Assembly: GCA_052108535.1 (NCBI GenBank)
Contig: JBQDZM010000040.1
Coordinates: 1 to 24,173 of the forward strand
Direction of reading: 5' to 3'
DNA length: 24,173 bases
Origin: Galactobacter sp052108535
Lineage (GTDB): Bacteria; Actinomycetota; Actinomycetes; Actinomycetales; Micrococcaceae
The notes beneath the pieces are model-generated. The model was given only the letters and a program-made list of their open reading frames with translations. It was not told the origin of the DNA and made no database searches. The position numbers and the translations under genes were made by a program. Of the stretch, positions 7,544-13,488 are shown piece after piece. Every line of letters begins with the position of its first letter. Position 1 is the first letter of the stretch.

Positions 7544-7594
7544 CTTCCGCTCCCCCTCGACCTCCGCTCCCCCTCGACCTCCTTTTCCCCTCTA
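7544..7594 (+). repeat. C-rich 17-bp tandem repeat (three copies, last degenerate)
   Basis: Units at 7544-7560 and 7561-7577 differ only in the second base (C[TC]TCCGCTCCCCCTCGA). A third, diverged copy is at 7578-7594. They resemble the G-rich end of the 57-bp repeats at 7621 and 7701, read on the other strand. Confidence 0.65.
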
Positions 7595-7615
7595 CGTCCG
7601 TTGGTCTTTTGAGCG
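7587..7615 (-). repeat. Inverted, degenerate partial copy of the 57-bp repeat
   Basis: Its reverse complement aligns with the right half of the units at 7621 and 7701 (CGCTCGAATGTCTAACGGACG and on), with a handful of substitutions. It is in opposite orientation to both units and faces the first of them. Confidence 0.5.
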
Positions 7616-7620
7616 CCTGG

Positions 7621-7677
7621 TTGGACAACTTCCCGTCGAAAACACCGCTCGAATGTCTAACGGACGTTGAGGGGGAC
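7621..7677 (+). repeat. 57-bp intergenic repeat, copy 1
   Basis: It runs from TTGGACAA to GGGGACG and matches copy 2 at 7701-7757 over about 57 bp, with an identical core ACCGCTCGAATGTCTAACGG. The hairpin seen at the left end of copy 2 is damaged here by two or more substitutions. No reading frame is shared with a recognisable protein. Confidence 0.8.
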
Positions 7678-7700
7678 GACGGTGGTGGCGTCGACGGCGA

Positions 7701-7757
7701 TTGGACAAGTTCGTGTCCAAAACACCGCTCGAATGTCTAACGGAGGTTGGGGGCGAC
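7701..7757 (+). repeat. 57-bp intergenic repeat, copy 2, with intact hairpin
   Basis: Starts exactly 80 bp after copy 1. The left end forms a perfect TTGGACA/TGTCCAA stem with a 6-nt loop (7701-7720). The core is identical to copy 1. The whole phoU-gpmA spacer (7488-7902) contains only these repeats and the palindrome at 7850-7889. I see no gene in it. Confidence 0.8.
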
Positions 7758-7849
7758 GGCCGGCGGCGTTCAGTGAGTGGGGCGCGGAGCGTGGGGTTTG
7801 GGTGAGGGTGTGGGTGGGGGCTGTGCAGACGTCACCAATGAACGACGAC

Positions 7850-7889
7850 GGGCGGTGCTCGCCTCGCGTACGCGAGGCGAGCACCGCCC
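7850..7889. terminator. Perfect 40-nt palindrome, likely gpmA terminator
   Basis: Two 20-nt arms (start GGGCGGTGCTCG) are exact reverse complements with no spacer, so the central bases form the loop of a very stable stem. It lies 14 bp past the gpmA stop and between convergent phoU and gpmA, so it may stop transcription from both sides. There is no strong U-tract. Confidence 0.82.
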
Positions 7890-7902
7890 ATCGGACGTTG
7901 TG

Positions 7903-8643
7903 CTACTTGCCCTGGTTGGCCACGGCTGCGGCGTTCTTGGCCGCAGCCTCCGGATCCAGGTAGCGGCCTCCCGGAGTGAGCGGCTTGAAGTCGTCGTCCA
8001 ACTCGTAGACCAACGGGATCCCGGTGGGGATGTTCAAGCCGGCGATGTCATCGTCGCTGATCCCGTCCAGGTGCTTCACCAGCGCGCGCAGTGAGTTGCC
8101 GTGAGCCGTGACCAGCACCGTCTTACCCTGGTTGAGGTCTTCCTTGATGGAACCCTCCCAGTACGGCAGCATGCGTTCCAGCACATCCTTGAGGCACTCG
8201 GTGCGGGGAACGGTCTCTAGGTCCGCGTAGCGCTCGTCGTTCGCCTGGGAATACTTGTCGTCATCCGGCAACTCCGGCGGCGGTACGTCGTAGGAACGAC
8301 GCCAGGTCATGAACTGGTCCTCACCGAACTCGTCACGCACCTGAGCCTTGTCCTTGCCCTGCAACGCACCATAGTGACGCTCGTTCAGGCGCCAGGAGCG
8401 CTCCACCGGGATCCAAGACCGGCCAGCGCTCTCCAGCGCCAGGTTCGCGGTGAGGATGGCACGGGACAAGAGGGACGTATGCAGCACGTCCGGCTTGATA
8501 CCGGAATCCTTCAACAGCGTGCCGCCGTTGGCAGCCTCGGTTCGGCCCTTCTCGGTGAGGGTGACATCCACCCAGCCCGTGAAGAGGTTCAGCTCATTCC
8601 ATTCGCTCTGCCCGTGGCGGAGCAGGATCAAGGTATGGGTCAT
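7903..8643 (-). CDS. gpmA: 2,3-bisphosphoglycerate-dependent phosphoglycerate mutase
   Basis: Glycolytic enzyme that interconverts 3- and 2-phosphoglycerate in the cytoplasm. The 246-aa protein carries the phosphohistidine motif LLRHGQSEWN (His10), the NERHYGALQG segment with the catalytic glutamate, and the second-histidine motif TAHGNSLRALV. It is the usual length for the dPGM family. I chose the ATG at 8643 (MTHTLILLRHG) over the one 9 nt upstream. It aligns with the family start and lies 7 nt after a TAGGAT -10 hexamer, and the upstream ATG would overlap that hexamer. A gpm gene near senX3-regX3 is also seen in M. tuberculosis. Confidence 0.95.
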   Translation of the reverse strand: MTHTLILLRHGQSEWNELNLFTGWVDVTLTEKGRTEAANGGTLLKDSGIKPDVLHTSLLSRAILTANLALESAGRSWIPVERSWRLNERHYGALQGKDKAQVRDEFGEDQFMTWRRSYDVPPPELPDDDKYSQANDERYADLETVPRTECLKDVLERMLPYWEGSIKEDLNQGKTVLVTAHGNSLRALVKHLDGISDDDIAGLNIPTGIPLVYELDDDFKPLTPGGRYLDPEAAAKNAAAVANQGK

Positions 8644-8650
8644 GGCCCCC

Positions 8651-8656
8651 ATCCTA
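8651..8656 (-). promoter_or_regulatory. -10 hexamer for gpmA (leaderless-type)
   Basis: Minus-strand TAGGAT lies 7 nt before the gpmA ATG at 8643. The G-rich heptamer between them could also act as a weak ribosome binding site, but its distance to the ATG (about 2 nt) is too short for that. Confidence 0.55.
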
Positions 8657-8743
8657 GTCAGCGCAAGCCTGCAACGCGGGTAGTACGTCGAAATGAGTTG
8701 ATGGTTGCCTTGGCGACGTGCCCGGCCCTAGCGAGCTCCCGAC

Positions 8744-8815
8744 GGTTCCGGCACTCCCTGCGGTTCCGGCACTCCCTGCGGTTCCGGCACTCCCTGCGGT
8801 TCCGGCGCTCCCGGC
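8744..8815 (+). repeat. 18-bp tandem repeat, four copies
   Basis: Units of GGTTCCGGCACTCCCTGC start at 8744, 8762, 8780 and 8798. The first three are identical and the fourth differs at two positions. The array lies between the divergent gpmA and methyltransferase promoters. In one frame it would read as Pro-Ala-Leu-Pro-Ala-Val units, but it lies upstream of the likely start codon. Confidence 0.9.
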
Positions 8816-8860
8816 ACTTCCTTGCGTCTGCGCGTCTGCGCTGCGGCCTGCGCCTGCGCC

Positions 8861-8866
8861 TAGACT
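8861..8866 (+). promoter_or_regulatory. -10 hexamer for the methyltransferase gene (leaderless-type)
   Basis: TAGACT lies 7 nt before the GTG at 8874. The spacing argues for that GTG, and against the much earlier in-frame ATG at 8718, as the real start. Confidence 0.55.
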
Positions 8867-8873
8867 GAAATGC

Positions 8874-9698
8874 GTGGTGGAGAAAGCTCATGCATACAAG
8901 GGCGGCGCGGTCAGGAACACGCGTGGCCCTCAGGGGAATCCCACCAGGGGAACTACCCACACCCAACGCATGCGCAGAGTGGATCGTTGGCTCACCGGAA
9001 CCCAGACCGCTTTGCTAAGACACGGCCCGGTGAAGGTGGTGGATCTGGGATTCGGGGCATCCCCTGTCACCACCGTGGAGATGTTCACCCGGCTGCGGGA
9101 GCTCAATCCCGCCATTACGGTGACCGGACTGGAGATCGAGCCGGAGCGAGTGGCCGAGGCCCAACCCGCGGCTCGGAACGGCCTGGATTTCAGGTTGGGT
9201 GGCTTCGAGATCCCGGTGGACCCGGCCCCGATGGTGGTCCGGGCATTCAACGTACTGCGTCAATACCGGGAAGAGGACGTGGAAGACGTCTGGGCGCTGC
9301 TCACCTCGCGGCTGGCCGCAGGCGGAATCCTGGTGGAAGGAACTTGCGACGAGATCGGACGCAGGGCCTGCTGGGCTACCGCCACCCCGGGGGGACCGGT
9401 GTCCCTCACCCTGTCTACCCGCCTGGCCGGTCTGGAGTCACCATCGGAATTGGCGGAACGACTCCCCAAGGCCCTGATCCACCGCAATGTTCCCGGCGAG
9501 CGCGTGCATACGTTCTTTACGGCCTTGGACGCGGCTTGGGCCAGGGCTTCGGCGGTAGCTGCGTTCGGGTTGCGCCAGCGTTGGCGTGCGATGTGCTCCG
9601 ACCTCGTCAACCAAGGTTGGGCGCTGCTGGACGGCCCTGGGCGCTGGCGGCTAGGTGAGCTCACGGTGGCGTGGGACCAGGTGGCCCCGCGCGCTTAA
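8874..9698 (+). CDS. Class I SAM-dependent methyltransferase-like protein
   Basis: Predicted cytoplasmic methyltransferase, 274 aa from the GTG at 8874, substrate unknown. After a basic N-terminus (residues 1-35) comes RRVDRWL and a SAM-binding motif I, VVDLGFGASP (55-64). An acidic loop (GLEIEPERV) follows at the end of the second strand, where the SAM ribose is usually held. The middle contains AFNVLRQYREEDV and GGILVEGTCDEIGRR, typical of the later Rossmann strands. The start is set by the -10 hexamer 7 nt upstream. An ATG at 8718 would add 52 residues built from the 18-bp tandem repeat and is unlikely. The stop codon lies inside a 22-bp direct repeat. Its neighbours are divergent gpmA and convergent DUF2516. 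Confidence 0.78.
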   Translation: MVEKAHAYKGGAVRNTRGPQGNPTRGTTHTQRMRRVDRWLTGTQTALLRHGPVKVVDLGFGASPVTTVEMFTRLRELNPAITVTGLEIEPERVAEAQPAARNGLDFRLGGFEIPVDPAPMVVRAFNVLRQYREEDVEDVWALLTSRLAAGGILVEGTCDEIGRRACWATATPGGPVSLTLSTRLAGLESPSELAERLPKALIHRNVPGERVHTFFTALDAAWARASAVAAFGLRQRWRAMCSDLVNQGWALLDGPGRWRLGELTVAWDQVAPRA

Positions 9699-9738
9699 CC
9701 ACGCGACTCAGCACGGTTAACCAGGCGACTCAGCACGG
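9695..9738 (+). repeat. 22-bp tandem duplication at the methyltransferase stop codon
   Basis: Units 9695-9716 and 9717-9738 (starting TTAACCA) differ at one base. The first includes the TAA stop at 9696-9698. It looks like a recent local duplication. The spacer up to 9766 has no clear terminator hairpin. Confidence 0.75.
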
Positions 9739-9766
9739 TAACTCCGTGCACTGCGTAAGGAGTGGA

Positions 9767-10069
9767 TCAGTACCAGCTGCTGCCCTTACCGGAGACTTCC
9801 GGGCGAACATCGGCAAGGTACACACCTGCGGCTACGGCTGCGGCCAGGGTGAAGAGGCTCGAGGTGGACCCCATGAACGCACCGAACACGGTGATGGCCG
9901 TGGCCGCGACCAGGATCCCGCTCCAGGCACCCTTGCTGAGCTTCCCGTACGCGGTAAACCGGTCTGCGGGGCGGCGCAGGCAATCCAGGAGGGCCCACAA
10001 GCAGAGGATCGCCACGACCACGCCCACCAGGAGGAACAGCCAGCGGGTGACGTAAAAGGCAACGATCAT
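9767..10069 (-). CDS. DUF2516 family small membrane protein
   Basis: Integral membrane protein of 100 aa and unknown function, from a family I know only in actinobacteria. It has three hydrophobic segments (about 5-27, 46-64 and 67-86) with a short basic loop (LRRPADRFTAYGKLSKG) between the first and second. The ending, YLADVRPEVSGKGSSWY, is typical of the family. The ATG lies 6 nt after a TAGAGT hexamer, which suggests leaderless transcription. It is 34 bp downstream of the trans-sulfuration gene in the same direction but probably has its own promoter. Confidence 0.85.
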   Translation of the reverse strand: MIVAFYVTRWLFLLVGVVVAILCLWALLDCLRRPADRFTAYGKLSKGAWSGILVAATAITVFGAFMGSTSSLFTLAAAVAAGVYLADVRPEVSGKGSSWY

Positions 10070-10075
10070 GGCTCT

Positions 10076-10081
10076 ACTCTA
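10076..10081 (-). promoter_or_regulatory. -10 hexamer for the DUF2516 gene (leaderless-type)
   Basis: Minus-strand TAGAGT lies 6 nt before the ATG at 10069, in the short gap after the trans-sulfuration gene stop. Confidence 0.5.
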
Positions 10082-10103
10082 CGGTCCTTGGGTCACTCGC
10101 TGC

Positions 10104-11264
10104 TCAGAGGCTGGCAGCCGCGGCGAGTCCGCGCTGCAGATCCGCCCAGAGATCTTCGAGGTCCTCGATCCCCACGGACAGGCGGACCAACCCCTCAGGG
10201 ACCTCGACGGGTTCGGCCGCGTGGCGACGGCGGCGTTCCACCAGGGATTCCACCCCGCCCAGGCTGGTGGCCGGGGTGAAGAGCTGCAGGCCGGCCACGA
10301 ACGCGTTGGCCCGCTCTGCGGAGTCGAACACGACGGAGATGATGGCCCCGAAGCCATCCAGCTGCGCAACGGCGCGTTCGTGATGTTTGTCAGTGGGAAG
10401 CCCGGGGTAGCGCAGAGTGGTGAAGCCGCCTGCGGCGTGCAGGCGCTGCGCCAATTCACCGGCGTTGGCCTCCGCGCGGTCCAGGCGCAGGGCCATGGTG
10501 CGCAGCCCGCGCAGCGCCAGCCACGCCTCGAAGGGGCCAGGGATGGAGCCGGCCAGGGTGCGACGGCTCAGCAGCTTGGAACGCACTTCCGGGTCCTTGA
10601 CCACCACGAGGCCCATGATGACGTCGGAGTGGCCGGCGATGAACTTGGTAGCGGAGTGCACCACCACGTCCGCACCGACCGAAAGGGGACGCTGGCGTAG
10701 GGGTGTGGAGAAGGTGTTGTCCACGACCACGGTGACGCCGTGCTCGTGCGCGGCCGCCGCGATAGTGGGCACATCTGCGACATCAAGCAGCGGGTTCACC
10801 GGGGATTCGAGCCAGATCAGGTCCGCGCCGGGCAGCGCTGCCAGTACCTGGTCCGTGTCTGCCGGGTCCACTTCCCGCAGGGTGAGCGCCCCGTCTTGGG
10901 CCAGTTCCCTGGCCAGGCCAATGGTGCCGTTGTACGCGGTCCCTGGGACCACCACGACACCTCCGATCGGGACCAAGGAGAAGCCCGCTGACACGGCAGC
11001 CATACCGGAGGCGTAGGCCAAGCCGGGCACCTCGGAGCCTTCCAACGTGGCAATGGCTTCCTCCAACGGTTCCCAGGTGGGATTGGAGAAGCGCGCGTAG
11101 CCGCGTGCACCGTCCACAGCCGGGTCCGAGCCCACGAAGGTGGAAGAGAGCACCACGGGAGGGTTCAGCGGCGCATCCGGAGTTCGTTCCGGGCGGCCCA
11201 GAGAGACCACTGCGGTAGAAGGGGCTACGTTCTCGGGGTGATTCACCGGCTGCTGCGCGCTCAT
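10104..11264 (-). CDS. PLP-dependent trans-sulfuration enzyme (cystathionine gamma-synthase/lyase type)
   Basis: Fold-type I PLP enzyme of the Cys/Met metabolism family. It acts on sulfur amino acids such as O-acyl-homoserine plus cysteine, or cystathionine. The protein is 386 aa from the ATG at 11264. It shows YARFSNPT (phosphate-binding Tyr-x-Arg), YASGMAAVSAGF, the ring-stacking Tyr in TAYNGT, VVDNTFSTP with the pyridine-binding Asp, and SATKFIAGHSD with the PLP lysine (about residue 207). Sequence reading cannot separate synthase from lyase, so I give no symbol. The ATG lies 7 nt after a TACCCT hexamer. A GTG two codons upstream is the alternative start. No methionine or cysteine biosynthesis partner is adjacent. 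Confidence 0.9.
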   Translation of the reverse strand: MSAQQPVNHPENVAPSTAVVSLGRPERTPDAPLNPPVVLSSTFVGSDPAVDGARGYARFSNPTWEPLEEAIATLEGSEVPGLAYASGMAAVSAGFSLVPIGGVVVVPGTAYNGTIGLARELAQDGALTLREVDPADTDQVLAALPGADLIWLESPVNPLLDVADVPTIAAAAHEHGVTVVVDNTFSTPLRQRPLSVGADVVVHSATKFIAGHSDVIMGLVVVKDPEVRSKLLSRRTLAGSIPGPFEAWLALRGLRTMALRLDRAEANAGELAQRLHAAGGFTTLRYPGLPTDKHHERAVAQLDGFGAIISVVFDSAERANAFVAGLQLFTPATSLGGVESLVERRRRHAAEPVEVPEGLVRLSVGIEDLEDLWADLQRGLAAAASL

Positions 11265-11271
11265 GGTCACC

Positions 11272-11277
11272 AGGGTA
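11272..11277 (-). promoter_or_regulatory. -10 hexamer for the trans-sulfuration gene (leaderless-type)
   Basis: Minus-strand TACCCT lies 7 nt before the ATG at 11264. If transcription starts there, no leader remains in which a riboswitch could sit. Confidence 0.45.
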
Positions 11278-11435
11278 GAACCGATGAAACGTGGCAGGCA
11301 TCTGGGATACCTTTCATGACGCGGCTGTCCGACGCGTCACGGTGTCAGGCCAGATTCCGACGAACGCGACGGCGTGTCATCCACCCTCGCGGCCGGACGG
11401 AGCCGGTTGGTGCGGCCGCGCTGAGGGAAGACCGC

Positions 11436-11441
11436 TAGGCT
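11436..11441 (+). promoter_or_regulatory. -10 hexamer for tmk (leaderless-type)
   Basis: TAGGCT lies 6 nt before the GTG at 11448, the same hexamer as before cysS. The gap 11278-11435 between this promoter and the divergent trans-sulfuration gene shows nothing else I can name. Confidence 0.55.
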
Positions 11442-11447
11442 CGTGGG

Positions 11448-12269
11448 GTGAACGCCGAGCAGATTTCCCCCATGAGCCCCACCCCCCTGCCGGGTGTGTT
11501 CCTCGTTTTCGAGGGTGGAGACGGCTCCGGGAAGTCCACCCAGGCCCGTGAGGTCGCGGCCGCGCTCCAGGAACGAGGCGTGGAAGTGGTGCTCACCCGG
11601 GAACCGGGAGGCACACCCATTGCCGAACAGCTCCGCTCCCTGGTGCTGGACCCGGCCCATGCACCGGTGGACGACCGCACCGAGGCCCTGTTGTACGCCA
11701 CCGCGCGTTCCTCGCATGTCCACCGCGTCATCCTGCCCGCCCTGCGGCGAGGCGCCGTGGTGGTCTGCGACCGCTTTATCGACTCTTCCCTGGCGTATCA
11801 GGGCGTGGCGCGTGGGCTCGGCATCGACGCCGTGGCCCGCCTCAACGCCTTCGGCACCGAAGGACTGCTCCCCGACCTCACCGTGGTCTTAGACGCCTCC
11901 GCCGAACTCGGTCGGCTCCGCCGCGGGGAACGGTCCCAGGTGGAGGACCGGCTCGAGGCGGAACCGGACAGTTTCCATTCCACGGTCCGGGCCACCTTTC
12001 TGGACTTGGCCGCCCGGGCCCCGGAGCGCTACCTAGTCTTGGACGCCGCCCGCCCGGCAGCCCACCTCACCGGCGCCATCCTGGACGCGCTCGAACCGCA
12101 CCTGACCGGCGCGGCCGGCTCCGGCTCCTTGCCCCAAGTGGACTCCACCATGCCCGACGGCCGGTCCGCGGCGGTGCCGGGCGCCACCGGCGCCGCGACC
12201 ACCGGCCCCGCAACGACGGAAGCCGGGCACCCCACCGTCGGGCATAAGAACGTGGAGGAGCGGGCATGA
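11448..12269 (+). CDS. tmk: Thymidylate kinase with C-terminal extension
   Basis: Phosphorylates dTMP to dTDP for dTTP synthesis. The protein is 273 aa. The core has the P-loop FEGGDGSGKST (21-31), TREPGGTP (50-57), VVCDRFIDSSLAYQG and a LID segment RRGERSQVEDR. The kinase fold ends near residue 220. The last 50 or so residues are a low-complexity Ala/Thr/Gly/Pro tail that the usual 205-215 aa enzymes lack, so it is probably disordered. The GTG start sits 6 nt after a -10 hexamer. An in-frame ATG at residue 9 is an alternative. The stop overlaps the holB start by 4 bp (ATGA), the usual actinobacterial tmk-holB operon. Confidence 0.95.
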   Translation: MNAEQISPMSPTPLPGVFLVFEGGDGSGKSTQAREVAAALQERGVEVVLTREPGGTPIAEQLRSLVLDPAHAPVDDRTEALLYATARSSHVHRVILPALRRGAVVVCDRFIDSSLAYQGVARGLGIDAVARLNAFGTEGLLPDLTVVLDASAELGRLRRGERSQVEDRLEAEPDSFHSTVRATFLDLAARAPERYLVLDAARPAAHLTGAILDALEPHLTGAAGSGSLPQVDSTMPDGRSAAVPGATGAATTGPATTEAGHPTVGHKNVEERA

Positions 12270-13420
12270 GCGTCTGGACCGACCTCCCAGGCCAGGAGGA
12301 CGTCGTAGCCTCCCTGGCCCGCACCGTGCGGGAGGGCACCCCCACCCACGCCTGGCTGTTCACCGGCCCGCCCGGGTCCGGACGCACCAACGCTGCCCGC
12401 GCCTTCGCCGCCGCCCTCGAATGCACCACCCCGAACGCGGAGGATCGCGGGTGCGGGATCTGCGAAGCCTGCCGCTCCGTCTTGGCCGGAACCCACCCGG
12501 ACGTCGCCATGGTCGCCACGGAGAACGTCACGTACGCCATCGCGGATGTGCGCGGGCTGATCACCACCGCCCAGGATCACCCCTCCACCGGCCGTTGGCG
12601 CGTCATCATCGTGGAGGACGCGGACAGAATGACCGAGCGCACCACCAACGTGCTGCTCAAGGCCATCGAAGAACCGCCCCCACACACCATCTGGATCCTG
12701 TGTGCCCCCTCCCCCGCAGACGTACTCGTGACCATCCGCTCCCGGTGCCGAGGCGTGACCCTGCGCGTGCCCAACGTGGAATCCGTGACGGACCTGCTGA
12801 TCCGGCGGGACGGCCTCACACCGGACCAGGCGGCCTTCGCCGCGCGCGTCTCGCAAGGCCACATCGGCGTGGCCAGGCGCCTGGCGCAGGACGAGGGATC
12901 ACGCACACGCCGCGAATCCGTGGTCTCACTCCCCTTCACGGTCAGGAACCTCCCCTCCGCCATGGAAGCAGCTCAACGCTTCCTGGACCTGACGGCCTCC
13001 GAGGCGGAATCATCCGCCGAAGACCGCGCCGAAGCCGAGGAGGCCAAACTCCGTGCCCAACTGGGCCTGGGCCCTGAAGAAACCATCCCCCCTCAGCTGC
13101 GATCGCATTTCAAGAACCTGACGGACGGGGCCAAACGCCGCGCCCGACGAGGCGTCACCGACGCCATCGACCGCTCCCTCATCGACCTCACCACCTTCTT
13201 CCGCGATTGCCTGCTGCTGCAGTTGGATACCGGCCAGGACCTCGTCAACGCACACATGGCCCAGAGTCTGCAGCGGTACGCGCAAGCCACCTCCCCCGCA
13301 CACTGCCTGGCCTGCATCGATGCGATTGCCGAGACCCGGCGGCGACTGGCCGGCAATGTCTCCCCCCAAGCAGCACTGGAGGCCCTGATGACCTCCCTCA
13401 TCACTGCTCCGCCACACTGA
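12266..13420 (+). CDS. holB: DNA polymerase III subunit delta'
   Basis: Clamp-loader subunit that helps load the beta clamp at the replication fork. The 384-aa protein has an AAA+ N-terminal domain. Its Walker A-like loop is GPPGSGRT (34-41), with Arg in place of the Lys needed for ATP hydrolysis, as expected for delta', which does not hydrolyse ATP. The zinc module has four cysteines (53, 63, 66, 69). The sensor segment LLKAIEEPPPHTIWIL and the SRC motif (RSRCRGVTL) follow. The C-terminal helical collar domain contains a long charged stretch rich in Glu and Ala. The start overlaps tmk by 4 bp. A 68-bp gap separates it from the next gene. Confidence 0.94.
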   Translation: MSVWTDLPGQEDVVASLARTVREGTPTHAWLFTGPPGSGRTNAARAFAAALECTTPNAEDRGCGICEACRSVLAGTHPDVAMVATENVTYAIADVRGLITTAQDHPSTGRWRVIIVEDADRMTERTTNVLLKAIEEPPPHTIWILCAPSPADVLVTIRSRCRGVTLRVPNVESVTDLLIRRDGLTPDQAAFAARVSQGHIGVARRLAQDEGSRTRRESVVSLPFTVRNLPSAMEAAQRFLDLTASEAESSAEDRAEAEEAKLRAQLGLGPEETIPPQLRSHFKNLTDGAKRRARRGVTDAIDRSLIDLTTFFRDCLLLQLDTGQDLVNAHMAQSLQRYAQATSPAHCLACIDAIAETRRRLAGNVSPQAALEALMTSLITAPPH

Positions 13421-13488
13421 CCGACCGTCTCATCCGAAACCGCACACCAGCTCGACGACCAGCTCGACCACCAGCCAGGAGCCGCCCG

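Noticed and set aside
7544..7757. CRISPR array
   Set aside because: Only two full units exist, they are 57 bp long with a 23-bp gap, and there are no cas genes in the window.
8718..8873. N-terminal Pro-Ala-Leu repeat extension of the methyltransferase
   Set aside because: It is the translation of the 18-bp tandem repeat. The -10 hexamer 7 nt before the GTG at 8874 and the absence of a ribosome binding site at 8718 argue that it is not translated.
11265..11447. S-adenosylmethionine riboswitch before the trans-sulfuration gene
   Set aside because: The candidate promoter lies 7 nt from the start codon, which leaves no room for a leader, and no SAM aptamer-like stems are visible.
13207..13488. 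Upstream extension of the secreted hydrolase into holB
   Set aside because: It overlaps the holB coding end in another frame. The GTG at 13489 has AGGAG and is followed by the signal sequence.
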